From: Microcoleus asticus IPMA8
GTDB taxonomy: Bacteria > Cyanobacteriota > Cyanobacteriia > Cyanobacteriales > Microcoleaceae
NCBI RefSeq assembly: GCF_013179805.1
Contig: NZ_SRRZ01000016.1
Coordinates: 17,372 to 81,371, forward strand
Direction: 5' to 3'
Length of the DNA: 64,000 bases
In this document: piece by piece, positions 8,599 to 16,580 of the stretch
How positions within the stretch are numbered: position 1 is the stretch's first letter
Layout of the letters: each line of letters begins with the position of its first letter
Position numbers and translations under genes: made by a program
The notes under the pieces: generated by a model
Databases searched by the model: none
What the model was told of the DNA's origin: nothing
What the model saw: the letters and a program-made list of their open reading frames with translations, nothing else

Positions 8599-8636
8599 TG
8601 CGGGGCAAGCTTTTTCACTGCCCCGCATTTTTTTTT
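8599..8636 (+). terminator. Rho-independent terminator of petN
   Basis: Stem TGCGGGGCA (8599-8607) pairs with TGCCCCGCA (8619-8627) and is followed by nine T residues. It ends petN transcription and argues that the DJ-1 gene starts downstream of it, at 8677. Confidence 0.93.
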
Positions 8637-8676
8637 AATCCTATTTAACACACTCAAAATAACAGGAGTAGGAAAC

Positions 8677-9276
8677 ATGACAGCCAAAAAAATATTAATG
8701 CTAGTCGGCGACTTTGTAGAAGACTATGAAGTAATGGTTCCCTTCCAAGCACTGCAAATGGTAGGTCACACCGTCCACGCCGTCTGCCCGGAAAAAGCCG
8801 CAGGCCAAACAATTCGCACCGCAATTCACGACTTTGAAGGCGATCAAACCTACAGCGAAAAACCCGGCCACAACTTCACTTTAAATGCCACTTTTGACGA
8901 AATCAACCCGGCAGACTACGACGCTTTGGTTATCCCCGGAGGACGCGCCCCAGAATACATCCGCCTCAACGAACAAGTGCTGCAAATTACCCGCTACTTT
9001 GCCAACAGCAAAAAGCCGATCGCATCTATTTGTCACGGCTTGCAAGTCCTAACCGCCGCCGGCGTACTCGAAGGCAAACGCTGCACCGCATACCCCGCTT
9101 GCAGCCCCGACGTACTCCGGGCCGGTGGCAAATATACAGAAGTTCCCGTTACCGACGCCGTAGTCGATGGCAACTTAATTACTGCCCCCGCGTGGCCGGC
9201 TCATCCTAACTGGCTGGCTGAATTTCTGAAAGTTTTGGGGACAAAAATCGAACATTCAGAAAAAGTCGAAGCATGA
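8677..9276 (+). CDS. DJ-1/PfpI family protein
   Basis: Class I glutamine-amidotransferase-like fold of the DJ-1/PfpI family; members act as glyoxalases/deglycases, chaperones or putative peptidases. Visible are LMLVGDFVEDYE, with the conserved acidic residue near the N-terminus, LVIPGGRAPEYIR, and the nucleophile C119 in SICHGLQ followed by histidine. The frame is open back to 8458, but that stretch overlaps petN and its terminator. The ATG at 8677, preceded by AGGAGTAGGAAAC, is the convincing start and gives 199 residues. The stop overlaps the next gene by ATGA, so the two are translationally coupled. Confidence 0.93.
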   Translation: MTAKKILMLVGDFVEDYEVMVPFQALQMVGHTVHAVCPEKAAGQTIRTAIHDFEGDQTYSEKPGHNFTLNATFDEINPADYDALVIPGGRAPEYIRLNEQVLQITRYFANSKKPIASICHGLQVLTAAGVLEGKRCTAYPACSPDVLRAGGKYTEVPVTDAVVDGNLITAPAWPAHPNWLAEFLKVLGTKIEHSEKVEA

Positions 9277-9515
9277 CTATTTTCACAGTCAAAGTTAAAC
9301 CGAATTCCAAACAGCAAAGTATCGCAGAACAACCCGACGGCAGCCTCACAATACATCTCAAGTCGCCGCCAGTCGAGGGTAAAGCCAATCAAGAATTAAT
9401 CATGCTGTTGGCGAAAAAGTTTAAAGTGCCGAAATCTGCGATCGGCATTAAATCCGGTTTTTTCTCCAGAAATAAACTTGTGGAAATTCCAATCAAACCT
9501 GTAACTGAGAAATAA
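9273..9515 (+). CDS. DUF167 (YggU-like) family protein
   Basis: An 80-residue protein of the DUF167 family. Hallmarks are VKVKPNSKQQS near the start, PPVEGKANQELI and the GFFSRNK loop (equivalent to the family's SGxxSRxK). The molecular role of the family is unknown. Its ATG overlaps the stop of the DJ-1 gene (ATGA), which indicates co-translation. Confidence 0.9.
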   Translation: MTIFTVKVKPNSKQQSIAEQPDGSLTIHLKSPPVEGKANQELIMLLAKKFKVPKSAIGIKSGFFSRNKLVEIPIKPVTEK

Positions 9516-9600
9516 AGGTAATAACAAATCTATCTAAAGAGGTATACAGACTCAACTTTAAAATCATATATTAGTAGTTGTAGAGTTACAATATAAAATT

Positions 9601-9789
9601 ATGAGCATTGAAAATAGAGTCGAAGCAACAGCGAAGAATATTGAAGGCAAAATCCAAGAAGCTGTTAGCGAAGTTACAGGCAATCAGAAAGATAAATTAG
9701 AAGGTCAAGCCAAGCAAGACCAAGCATCAGCAATTCACCTGAAAGAAGACCTCAAAGATAAAGCAAAAGACATTGTAGACCGAGCTTAG
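9601..9789 (+). CDS. CsbD-like stress protein
   Basis: A 62-residue, highly charged, hydrophilic protein of the CsbD family. It starts with MSIENRVEATAKNIEGKIQE and continues with VTGNQKDKLEGQAKQ and DLKDKAKDIVD. CsbD proteins are induced by general stress in other bacteria and have no known enzymatic role. The gene is followed by a clear terminator and appears monocistronic. The 85 bp upstream are AT-rich and probably hold its promoter. Confidence 0.92.
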   Translation: MSIENRVEATAKNIEGKIQEAVSEVTGNQKDKLEGQAKQDQASAIHLKEDLKDKAKDIVDRA

Positions 9790-9825
9790 TAACAGTATTT
9801 GCTACAAGTTTCCTGCCTACTCAAT

Positions 9826-9856
9826 CCAGCAAACCTATCGTTTGCTGGCTTTTTTT
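9826..9856 (+). terminator. Rho-independent terminator of the csbD-like gene
   Basis: Perfect 9-bp stem CCAGCAAAC / GTTTGCTGG (9826-9834 and 9840-9848) with a 5-nt loop and a run of seven T from 9850. Confidence 0.95.
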
Positions 9857-9972
9857 GCGATCGCCCAAACTTGTAGGATCAGTGAGGGGGGCTATTAGTG
9901 CCAGGCAAACACCTCGCGATGCAAAGAAACTCAGGCTCCCTGACGCACCCTGTTCCATTAACAATCGCTGCA

Positions 9973-10002
9973 ATAAAAAAGCCAGGGATTTATATCCCCA
10001 GC
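9973..10002 (-). terminator. Probable terminator of the RTX gene
   Basis: Read on the minus strand, GCTGGGGAT pairs with ATCCCTGGC (two G-U pairs) and is followed by TTTTTT. It lies about 80 bp downstream of the RTX stop codon. Confidence 0.65.
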
Positions 10003-10079
10003 TCTAAACATACCAGAATTAGTTTTGAGAGTTGGTAGGGCGATCGTTTCAGAATCGACCCCACCCACTTTTACCCAAA

Positions 10080-12038
10080 TTAAATCAGGGTAATGTCAGA
10101 AGCCGTAATTCCCGGTCTGCCATTCAGAATTGCCAGCGTAACGCCTGGGTTAGCACCAGCAGTACCGTCAGGGTCAAATCCTAGTCGTCCGGTTCCATTT
10201 TCATAAAAGAGGAACGCATCTGACGCGGCAGCCCCGGCTGGACCAAAACTGCTAGTGTAAGCGCCGCTCTCAAGCACCAAGAACGACCTCGAAGAAAGTC
10301 GATTCGTACCTTCGACTGCACTCACGCCCGGGAAGCTGTTGAACTGCAAGATAAACTTATCTTGACCGACAACAAAATCTCCGATTTGGTCTGGCCCACT
10401 ACCCGACTCGCCCTCGCCGAAGTTGTTGTAGTAGAAGCTGTCATTACCCGAGCCACCAAGCAGCGTGTCAGCACCAGGCCCCCCACCGAGAGAGTCGTTA
10501 CCGTCACCCCCGATCAAATAGTCCTTACCAAAGCCGCCCAGTATCGTGTCGTTCCCGCCACCGCCATCCAAGGTATCGTCCCCGAATGTTGTTGTTGCGT
10601 TGGATGAGTCGCCGAACAGTATGTCATCCCCGCTACCAGTAGTTATGACATCAGTGCCGTTGCCGCCAGTAATGAAGTTGCTGCCTAAAGTATCGGTAAT
10701 GAAGTTGGCGACTGTGCCGCTAAAGGTGACGCCGGTGGCGTAGGAGATGATGTCGTTACCGGCAAAGTTGCCAATCACGCGATCGCGCTGGCTGCCAAAG
10801 ATGAATGTGTCACTTCCCTCGCCACCGTTCATGAGGTTGGTGACGGTGAAGGTGCTGCCAGTAGGATTAGTGTAGCCAATTAGCAGATCGCCGCCCAGCC
10901 CGCCGTCGAGAGTAATCAAAGCAGTACCAGTACCAGCAAAAATAGCCTTGGTAGCATCGAGAGTATCGTTGCCATCTCCACCGGAGGCTTGAGTAAAGCT
11001 ACCGCTCAGGCTGTCGTTGCCATCACCGCCGACCATGGTATCAGTCGAAAAAGCTGCAACGATCGTGTCGTTGCCCACTCCGCCGTCGAGCAAGCTCCGA
11101 CCGGCGAAGCCTGGAAATGCACTGGAGGCGCCTACGCTCGAAACTGCAACTACCGTTGACGACACGATGAAGTCGTCGCCTCCACCTCCGAGGGCAGTAT
11201 CCTGCGCTGCAAAAACCCTGATCGTGTCGTTGCCGTCCCCGCCGTCAAAGAAGTTTCTGCCAGCGCCAAACTCGCCGATCGCGCCGTAGAGAGAATCGTT
11301 GCCGCCACCACCAATCAAGGTGGTTCTCTCAATGCCGATCGTGATGACCTGCGAAGTAAATGGGCTGCTTTGCGTACTGTTGGTAATGACTAAGATGTCG
11401 TCGTCATTATCGCCGGACAGGTAGCTGCTGCTGGCGACACCTCTTAGGGTGTCGTTGCCTCTACCGCCAAAGAGAGTGTCTCTTACATTGATACCTACAA
11501 CCAAGTCGTCGCCCAAATCACCCCGCAAATAGTTGCTGCCTTCATTCCCAGCGAAGCCAATACCCAAGCCACCCTGTAAAGAAAGGTTGTTGCCACCGCC
11601 TGCGATGAAGAAGCCGATCGCGTCATTGTCCTTACCGCCGTAGAGGGAATCTCCTCTCTGCGCCCCTCCCAGAATCGTATCTGCGCCCTGATTACCAAAC
11701 ATCAGGTTAGCTTCGACAGTACCTTGGAGGATGTCTTCTCCCAAACCGCCGGCCACAGTAGCGCGGGCTTCAGCGACTATGGTGTCCGAGCCTGCCTCGC
11801 CGAACAGGAAAGCCGGAGTGCGCTGGGATCTGATTGAGTCTTCATCCTCGCCGCCGTACAGGGTATCGTTCGGGCCAACTGAAACCAGAGTATCGTTATC
11901 GGCTTGGCCAAATATTAAGCTGCCGCCCAAGGTGGAAGTTCTCACGAAATCCGCCCCGGCTCCGGCGAATACTGTATCCGGGCCTAGTCCCGGAAGGTTT
12001 AAATCTAGTTGATTAGGATTGTCATCTAACGTTGTCAT
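10080..12038 (-). CDS. RTX-type calcium-binding protein (hemolysin-type repeats)
   Basis: A 652-residue acidic protein made almost entirely of nonapeptide-type GGxGxDxhx repeats, for example GGRGNDTLRG, GGDGNDTIR, GGVGNDTIV and GGGGNDTILGG. Such repeats fold into calcium-loaded parallel beta rolls outside the cell. There is no N-terminal signal peptide. The C-terminus (about 555-652: QIGDFVVGQDKF, FLFYENGTGRLGFDPDG, ending ITLI) is the kind seen on cyanobacterial RTX proteins secreted by type I export. No catalytic domain is visible, so a structural or surface-layer role is more likely than a toxin. No type I transporter genes are adjacent. Terminator at 9973-10002. Confidence 0.88.
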   Translation of the reverse strand: MTTLDDNPNQLDLNLPGLGPDTVFAGAGADFVRTSTLGGSLIFGQADNDTLVSVGPNDTLYGGEDEDSIRSQRTPAFLFGEAGSDTIVAEARATVAGGLGEDILQGTVEANLMFGNQGADTILGGAQRGDSLYGGKDNDAIGFFIAGGGNNLSLQGGLGIGFAGNEGSNYLRGDLGDDLVVGINVRDTLFGGRGNDTLRGVASSSYLSGDNDDDILVITNSTQSSPFTSQVITIGIERTTLIGGGGNDSLYGAIGEFGAGRNFFDGGDGNDTIRVFAAQDTALGGGGDDFIVSSTVVAVSSVGASSAFPGFAGRSLLDGGVGNDTIVAAFSTDTMVGGDGNDSLSGSFTQASGGDGNDTLDATKAIFAGTGTALITLDGGLGGDLLIGYTNPTGSTFTVTNLMNGGEGSDTFIFGSQRDRVIGNFAGNDIISYATGVTFSGTVANFITDTLGSNFITGGNGTDVITTGSGDDILFGDSSNATTTFGDDTLDGGGGNDTILGGFGKDYLIGGDGNDSLGGGPGADTLLGGSGNDSFYYNNFGEGESGSGPDQIGDFVVGQDKFILQFNSFPGVSAVEGTNRLSSRSFLVLESGAYTSSFGPAGAAASDAFLFYENGTGRLGFDPDGTAGANPGVTLAILNGRPGITASDITLI

Positions 12039-12502
12039 AAAGCTTCACTCCTCTACTTGTTGGTCATCGCTGGTGCGACTACAGACACTGCCTAGAACAC
12101 CGAATGTTTGGATTCCGCTGTAGTTTAACCTGTTTGCCAGCCGCAAGTCTAGCCTACTGGCGTTAACCCTGTCTAGACTTTCTCCCTCGCGGATTTTTTG
12201 CTTGTAAGCTTTTATTTTCAAAGTCTTCACCCTTTAATAATCCTGGTGCACTGTCTCAGGTGCTCACGCTCAAGAAGACGCGGCTCATATTCTTAATGTT
12301 CCATTCTGGATTGGCGGTCGGGGATCGCGTCCGGGGGAGGAAATTAAAGATTAAAAAAGGCAGATCTGGGTGATCGGGAAGACAAGGGAAATTGGGAGAT
12401 TTGTTACTTGGTAACAAGGCTTTGTGGCAATTTGCTGTTTTCCAGGCAGGGCCGTCATTTAATAATTCTGAGTCCGGATCGAACTCCGTACCGCTCCGGG
12501 CT
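12039..12502. other. Intergenic region between the CobO-like and RTX genes
   Basis: No convincing gene. A 61-codon frame on the minus strand (12045-12230) has no recognisable family and is probably chance. The 5' region of the RTX gene should lie here. AGGAGTGAAG (minus strand) just before the RTX start is a good ribosome binding site. Confidence 0.5.
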
Positions 12503-13636
12503 TTAAAAGTCTACGCCCCGCTTTAGTTCTACGCCCCGATCGCCGTAGTGTTTGTGACAGTATACCTCGGAGTGTACGCTTGCCAAGTCAAAGTAAGCGT
12601 GGGGTTTGTGGCAGCGCCCGGTGATAATAATTTCTGTATCCCGCGGCTTGCGTAGCAGGGCTTCTACGATCGGCTCTACCGACAGCAGTTCTAAGTCTAC
12701 TGTGGGATTGAGTTCGTCGAGAATAATCGTTTTGTACCAGCCGCTGGCGATCGCACATTTGGCGATTTCCCAGCCGCGTTCTGCTTCGATGCAGTCTAAC
12801 TCTTGCTGTTGCCCCCGCCAAACTATAGCATCCCGGCCGCACCGCTGGTGGTCTACTAGCTGCGGGTAGCTTTGGCGCAAAGCTGCGATCGCCGCATCTT
12901 CTGTATAACCGGTGCCGCCTTTGAGCCACTGCACGATTAACACGCGGTGAGATTGGTCTTGACTGATACCCCTACCTATTGCCTGCAAAGCTTTGCCCAA
13001 AGCGCTCGTAGACTTGCCTTTGCCCGCTCCCGTGTATATTTCGATACCCGCAATCTGATGCTCTGCCGCTGCGGGGTGATAGTGGGGCTTCATTTCTGAG
13101 TGCAAGTCGGCAATATCCAGCAAAGCTTCGGGGGCCGCTCGACCTGTGGCGATTACTTCTAAATATTCTGGTTTGTTTTTGAGGGTTTGGACTACTTCGT
13201 CCACTGGCAGCAAACCCAAGTCCAATACAGGGTTTAGTTCGTCTAGTACCACCACGGAATAGAGCTCGCTGGCGATCGCTCCTTTGGCGATATCCCAGCC
13301 TCGCTGAGCTTCTGCGCGATCGAAGCGGGTGATTGCTTCGGCCCCAAAATATTCGGCTCTGCCGGTGCGCACTTGGTCGATCAAGTGCGGAAATGCCCGT
13401 TGCAAGGCTTCTATTGCCCCGTCTTCGTCGTAGGAGCGGCCGGGGCCTTTGAGAAAGCGCAGCAACAAAACTCGCGTGGGCGAGTCAGAATTAATACCCA
13501 GCCCGATCGAGCGCAACACTACTCCCAAAGCTGCCTGAGACTTGCCTTTACCAGCGCCGTCGTAGACGTGAATCTGACCCGCAACGCGTTCCGACCGGGA
13601 TGAGGCTGTCCGAATACCAATGCCATTCCTTACCAT
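12503..13636 (-). CDS. Tandem-duplicated CobO/BtuR-type P-loop protein (corrinoid adenosyltransferase-like)
   Basis: 377 residues with two homologous halves (about 19-190 and 197-370). Each resembles ATP:cob(I)alamin adenosyltransferase of the CobO/CobA type. Half 1 has the P-loop DGAGKGKS (27-33), LLLRFLKGPG and VVLDELNPVLDLGLL. Half 2 has TGAGKGKST, LIVQWLKGGTGYTEDAAI and IILDELNPTVDLELL. Each half ends with an ATGR / ITGR motif, as in CobO. CobO normally works as a dimer of single-domain chains, so the fusion may be a covalent dimer, or one half may have changed function. It is probably cytoplasmic, in cobalamin synthesis or salvage. The neighbours are not cobalamin genes. Confidence 0.82.
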   Translation of the reverse strand: MVRNGIGIRTASSRSERVAGQIHVYDGAGKGKSQAALGVVLRSIGLGINSDSPTRVLLLRFLKGPGRSYDEDGAIEALQRAFPHLIDQVRTGRAEYFGAEAITRFDRAEAQRGWDIAKGAIASELYSVVVLDELNPVLDLGLLPVDEVVQTLKNKPEYLEVIATGRAAPEALLDIADLHSEMKPHYHPAAAEHQIAGIEIYTGAGKGKSTSALGKALQAIGRGISQDQSHRVLIVQWLKGGTGYTEDAAIAALRQSYPQLVDHQRCGRDAIVWRGQQQELDCIEAERGWEIAKCAIASGWYKTIILDELNPTVDLELLSVEPIVEALLRKPRDTEIIITGRCHKPHAYFDLASVHSEVYCHKHYGDRGVELKRGVDF

Positions 13637-13863
13637 AATCAGCAGTTATTTGAGTCTGTATCGGGGTGGGTATTCGATCGCGCGCCTTGAATGTTTAATT
13701 TTTCCATTCTGTTGGCGGATCTCAAAAGATTATACGATAAGTCCTAACCCCCAATCTTTTAAGCAGCGAGCAAACGCAATCAGGGGCTCAAATCTGCGGT
13801 TAAGATTATTCCGCTTGTGCTGTACAATTAAAACTTAACACGGGCTTATATACCTGAAAGCTT

Positions 13864-14382
13864 ATGATTGCGAGTGTTTTCCCATTTCGGACTGTTTTGG
13901 TGCAAATTTTAATTATGTTTTTGGCGATCGCGATCGAATCGTGGTTTCTGCAAAAACTACTTAAACTCGGTCCCAAAACCAGCGTTGAATATACAGCCAT
14001 CCTCAATCTATCTTGCACTTTCGTAGGCTGGTTAGTTTTCTTCGGCATTGAAAGCGTTCTTCCCAAAGATTTGCGGGAACAGCTTATCGGTTATATTTTA
14101 TTAGGTCGAGGGCAGGATGTTTACGCTCGAATAACTATGATAGCAGTCTCAGTATTGGCAGTAACTTTTATAGCTAAATGGCAGGGATTAGGAATCATAG
14201 AAAACATAGTTTTAGGCAATAAAAAAGCTTCCAAAACTCAGTTTTTAGGACCGCCCACCCTCACCCGCCGTCCTCCCAAAAAAACTTTTCAAGTAACTAC
14301 CCAGTTGGGGGGAATTTTAATCGCCCACACGGTTAGCAATTTCGTTATTTTAACCGTGTTGTTTTTGCAAAGCGTCAATTGA
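13864..14382 (+). CDS. fraC: Filament integrity protein FraC
   Basis: A 172-residue protein with three predicted membrane segments (about 10-30, 42-63 and 82-104) and a hydrophobic C-terminal segment near 150-170. Size, topology and gene order match FraC, first of the fraC-fraD-fraE cluster of Anabaena. There FraC and FraD sit at the septa between cells and are needed for long filaments and cell-cell molecular exchange. The fraD start codon lies a few bases past the fraC stop, so the two are coupled. The identification rests on pattern and context, not on a catalytic motif. Confidence 0.85.
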   Translation: MIASVFPFRTVLVQILIMFLAIAIESWFLQKLLKLGPKTSVEYTAILNLSCTFVGWLVFFGIESVLPKDLREQLIGYILLGRGQDVYARITMIAVSVLAVTFIAKWQGLGIIENIVLGNKKASKTQFLGPPTLTRRPPKKTFQVTTQLGGILIAHTVSNFVILTVLFLQSVN

Positions 14383-14387
14383 AATAT

Positions 14388-15386
14388 ATGATGAAGCAAT
14401 TTTTGGATGCCACTCAGCAACTCACTAAGCTGACGAACAACCTTTGGGAAACCAATAAAAAAATCCAAAAGGCGATGATTCCGCCTAAAGTGGTCCACTG
14501 GAAGACGCCTTTACTGCTCAGCATCTTTTTAGCTTTGCTGACAGTGGCGGCAGTCACTGACTGGCGGACGAGAACTCTGCTTTTTGATATGAGCTGGTTA
14601 TTTTTTACACTTTCAATGGGTTTGCTGACCAGCCAGCAACCTTTTGTGATTAAAGGAGTAAGTCTGAGTCCGTGGGTGACAAGCATTTTAATTGGCTTGT
14701 GGTTGCTTGTAAGATTGCCGGCGGATAGGAAGGAAATAGCATGGATATCCGGCCCACTTATAGCAGTAGTAATTCTTGCTACAATAGAGGTTTGGAATAG
14801 CGAGTCAAAACGGGAAAGTATCAAGTCGTTGGTGCGCCCTCAGTTTTTGATAATTACCCTAGTTCACCTGCTGTTTTCCTGTTGGTTTGCATTTCACTTT
14901 TTAATTCAAGGTTGGATAAAACAGTATCCAAGCGTTTTATCGCAGGATTTGAGGAAAAGCGATTATGTGGTGACATTTCAACAGCCAACTATTAATCGCT
15001 CCCGAGGAGTTGTCATCCTCAATGCAATGGAGCGATACCTGCAAAATGAAGCCCGCACAAAACCGTGGGCGCAGGTAGAGCAAATGTTAATAGATATTGA
15101 CAACGAGCGATTTTTTCTGCGGAATCAAGCTTTAAAAACAACTGGGATAGTCCCAGAAGATGCGAGCTGGGATGTCAAAACTTCGATCGTCCAAGGAGAC
15201 TCCCGCTATCAGTTAGAGATGCAGGCAACTTGGCTGGGGCTGGTTTTTAGACCGGAAATATATTCGTTTACAAAATCTTGCGAGGTTTTCGAGATAGGCA
15301 ATAGGGCTACTGTAAGGTGCGATGCGATCAAACGCTCTCAACCCGGACAGAAAAAAGATGGAACTGCGGGAGACAGTCAAGTTTAA
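14388..15386 (+). CDS. fraD: Filament integrity / septal junction protein FraD
   Basis: About 333 residues. An N-terminal cytoplasmic segment with coiled-coil tendency (MMKQFLDATQQLTKLTNN) is followed by about five membrane helices (about 40-190). A C-terminal periplasmic domain (about 190-335) contains WKDL-free, mixed alpha/beta sequence such as SRGVVILNAMERYL and WLGLVFRPEIYSF. This is the FraD layout; in Anabaena FraD is a component of the septal junction plug. The frame also opens at a TTG overlapping the fraC stop (14379), but the ATG at 14388 is the likelier start. The C-terminal tail (about 315-333) is polar and lysine-rich. Confidence 0.85.
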   Translation: MMKQFLDATQQLTKLTNNLWETNKKIQKAMIPPKVVHWKTPLLLSIFLALLTVAAVTDWRTRTLLFDMSWLFFTLSMGLLTSQQPFVIKGVSLSPWVTSILIGLWLLVRLPADRKEIAWISGPLIAVVILATIEVWNSESKRESIKSLVRPQFLIITLVHLLFSCWFAFHFLIQGWIKQYPSVLSQDLRKSDYVVTFQQPTINRSRGVVILNAMERYLQNEARTKPWAQVEQMLIDIDNERFFLRNQALKTTGIVPEDASWDVKTSIVQGDSRYQLEMQATWLGLVFRPEIYSFTKSCEVFEIGNRATVRCDAIKRSQPGQKKDGTAGDSQV

Positions 15387-15636
15387 GCCTGTCTCAGGCA
15401 GTTAGGAGAGTGTCCCAGAAGAAAGGGGAAGAGGGGGAGATGAGGAGAGTGTGCGAGCCAGAGAGGGGGAGATGGGGAGAGTGGGAGATAGGCGAGAATC
15501 TTCTGTCGAACCTCGGACTTCTTCGCTCAACATCCAATCCGTTAAATCCGTTAAATCCCGATTCACTGCGCGTTGCCGAACTTCATTCTTCCTTATATTA
15601 AAGTATGGCGAAAGTTTCCAGCGGGTTAATAACTAG
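15387..15636. other. Purine-rich and repeat-bearing gap inside the fraCDE cluster
   Basis: About 80 bp of nearly pure G/A sequence (15405-15490) is followed by a copy of a dispersed repeat containing CATCCAATCCGTTAAATCCG and CGTTGCCGAACTTC. A related repeat lies in the opposite orientation near 39345-39435. The gap separates fraD from fraE by 250 bp, so fraE may be transcribed separately here or only weakly linked to fraCD. Confidence 0.65.
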
Positions 15637-16410
15637 ATGAATTTGAGAAGAATCTTGACAGTCGCGACCAATGTATTTTGGGAAGTAATTCGCGATCGCA
15701 TCCTTTACTTAATTATTATTTTTGCTCTGTTGATGGGAGCCTCAGTACGGTTGATACCGGAATTGGCGGCGACAACCGAGAAGAAAATTATCTTAGATGT
15801 CGGTTTGGCTGCTATGAGCATTCTCGGTATAATTGCCACAGTCTTTGTGGCTACCGGACTGGTCAACAAAGAAATTGAAAAGCGGACTGTTTACCTGTTA
15901 GTTGCTAAGCCGATAAGTAGGGCTGAGTTAATTGTGGGCAAGCACTTAGGGCTGTCGGCCGTGCTGGCGGTGCTTGTAGCAGCAATGACTGTTATCTATC
16001 TGGCTATTCTGAGTTTGAGCCGGATTCCTTACCCTTTGGAAAGCATTTTAATCGCCTCGTTGTTTGTCTGGTTTGAGCTGTGTCTCATGGCCGGTGTCGG
16101 GATTTTATTTGGGGTGTTCAGCAGTTCGCTGCTGGCAGCTTTACTGACATTTGGCGTTTATTTGATGGGACATTCGACGCGGGATTTAGTGGCTTTGGGC
16201 AAGTTAACTAACAATCCTGGCATTGAACAATTGATGATGGGACTTTATCTGGTTTTGCCGGATTTAGCCAGATTCAATTTGAGAAACGATGCTGTTTACG
16301 GACAAGTTCCTTACTTGGCAGGTTTGATTACAGATGCTGGCTACGGTTTGCTGTATGTAGTGCTGCTGCTGTCAATTGCGATCGCCATATTTTCCCGTAG
16401 AGAATTTTAA
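15637..16410 (+). CDS. fraE: FraE-like ABC transporter permease
   Basis: A 257-residue integral membrane protein with six predicted helices, of the ABC-2 type permease group. The N-terminal cytoplasmic stretch MNLRRILTVATNVFWEVIRDR is followed by a first helix, then the conserved motif EIEKRTVYLLVAKPISRAELIVGKHLG between helices 2 and 3, which is typical of this family. It ends with FSRREF. Position and length match FraE, the third gene of the fra cluster, needed for filament integrity in Anabaena. The partner ATPase is not encoded next to it. Confidence 0.85.
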   Translation: MNLRRILTVATNVFWEVIRDRILYLIIIFALLMGASVRLIPELAATTEKKIILDVGLAAMSILGIIATVFVATGLVNKEIEKRTVYLLVAKPISRAELIVGKHLGLSAVLAVLVAAMTVIYLAILSLSRIPYPLESILIASLFVWFELCLMAGVGILFGVFSSSLLAALLTFGVYLMGHSTRDLVALGKLTNNPGIEQLMMGLYLVLPDLARFNLRNDAVYGQVPYLAGLITDAGYGLLYVVLLLSIAIAIFSRREF

Positions 16411-16448
16411 AACGCGCATTCGGCAGCTTCAGGGGTAATTGGTAATTG

Positions 16449-16480
16449 TTTGTAGTGAGGACTAAAATTTTCACTACAAA
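16449..16480. repeat. Dispersed palindrome TTTGTAGTGA..TCACTACAAA, copy 1
   Basis: Perfect 10-bp arms around a 12-nt centre, followed by an A-rich run. It lies after fraE. Other family members are at 20074-20106 and 55752-55812, typically with a GAGGACT.AGTCCTC core. It may also form a terminator-like hairpin. Confidence 0.75.
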
Positions 16481-16580
16481 AAAATTTTATTATCGAATTA
16501 GCACGCTAAGATATAGAAATGGTTGTCGATAAGCAATCTCGACTAAAACTTAAATTTTTATTGGTAAAATGAGGTGGCTT

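Noticed and set aside
8458..8676. 5' extension of the DJ-1 gene
   Set aside because: It covers petN and its terminator, and the ATG at 8677 has a good ribosome binding site and gives the normal family length.
10322..11698. Several plus- and minus-strand frames within the RTX gene
   Set aside because: They are shadows of the repetitive codons of the RTX gene.
10080..12038. Hemolysin or toxin
   Set aside because: The RTX repeats are present but no toxin, lipase or protease domain is visible, so only calcium binding can be stated.
12045..12230. 61-codon minus-strand frame just upstream of the RTX gene
   Set aside because: No recognisable family or conserved feature; it overlaps the expected 5' region of the RTX gene. 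Kept only as a remark in the intergenic entry.
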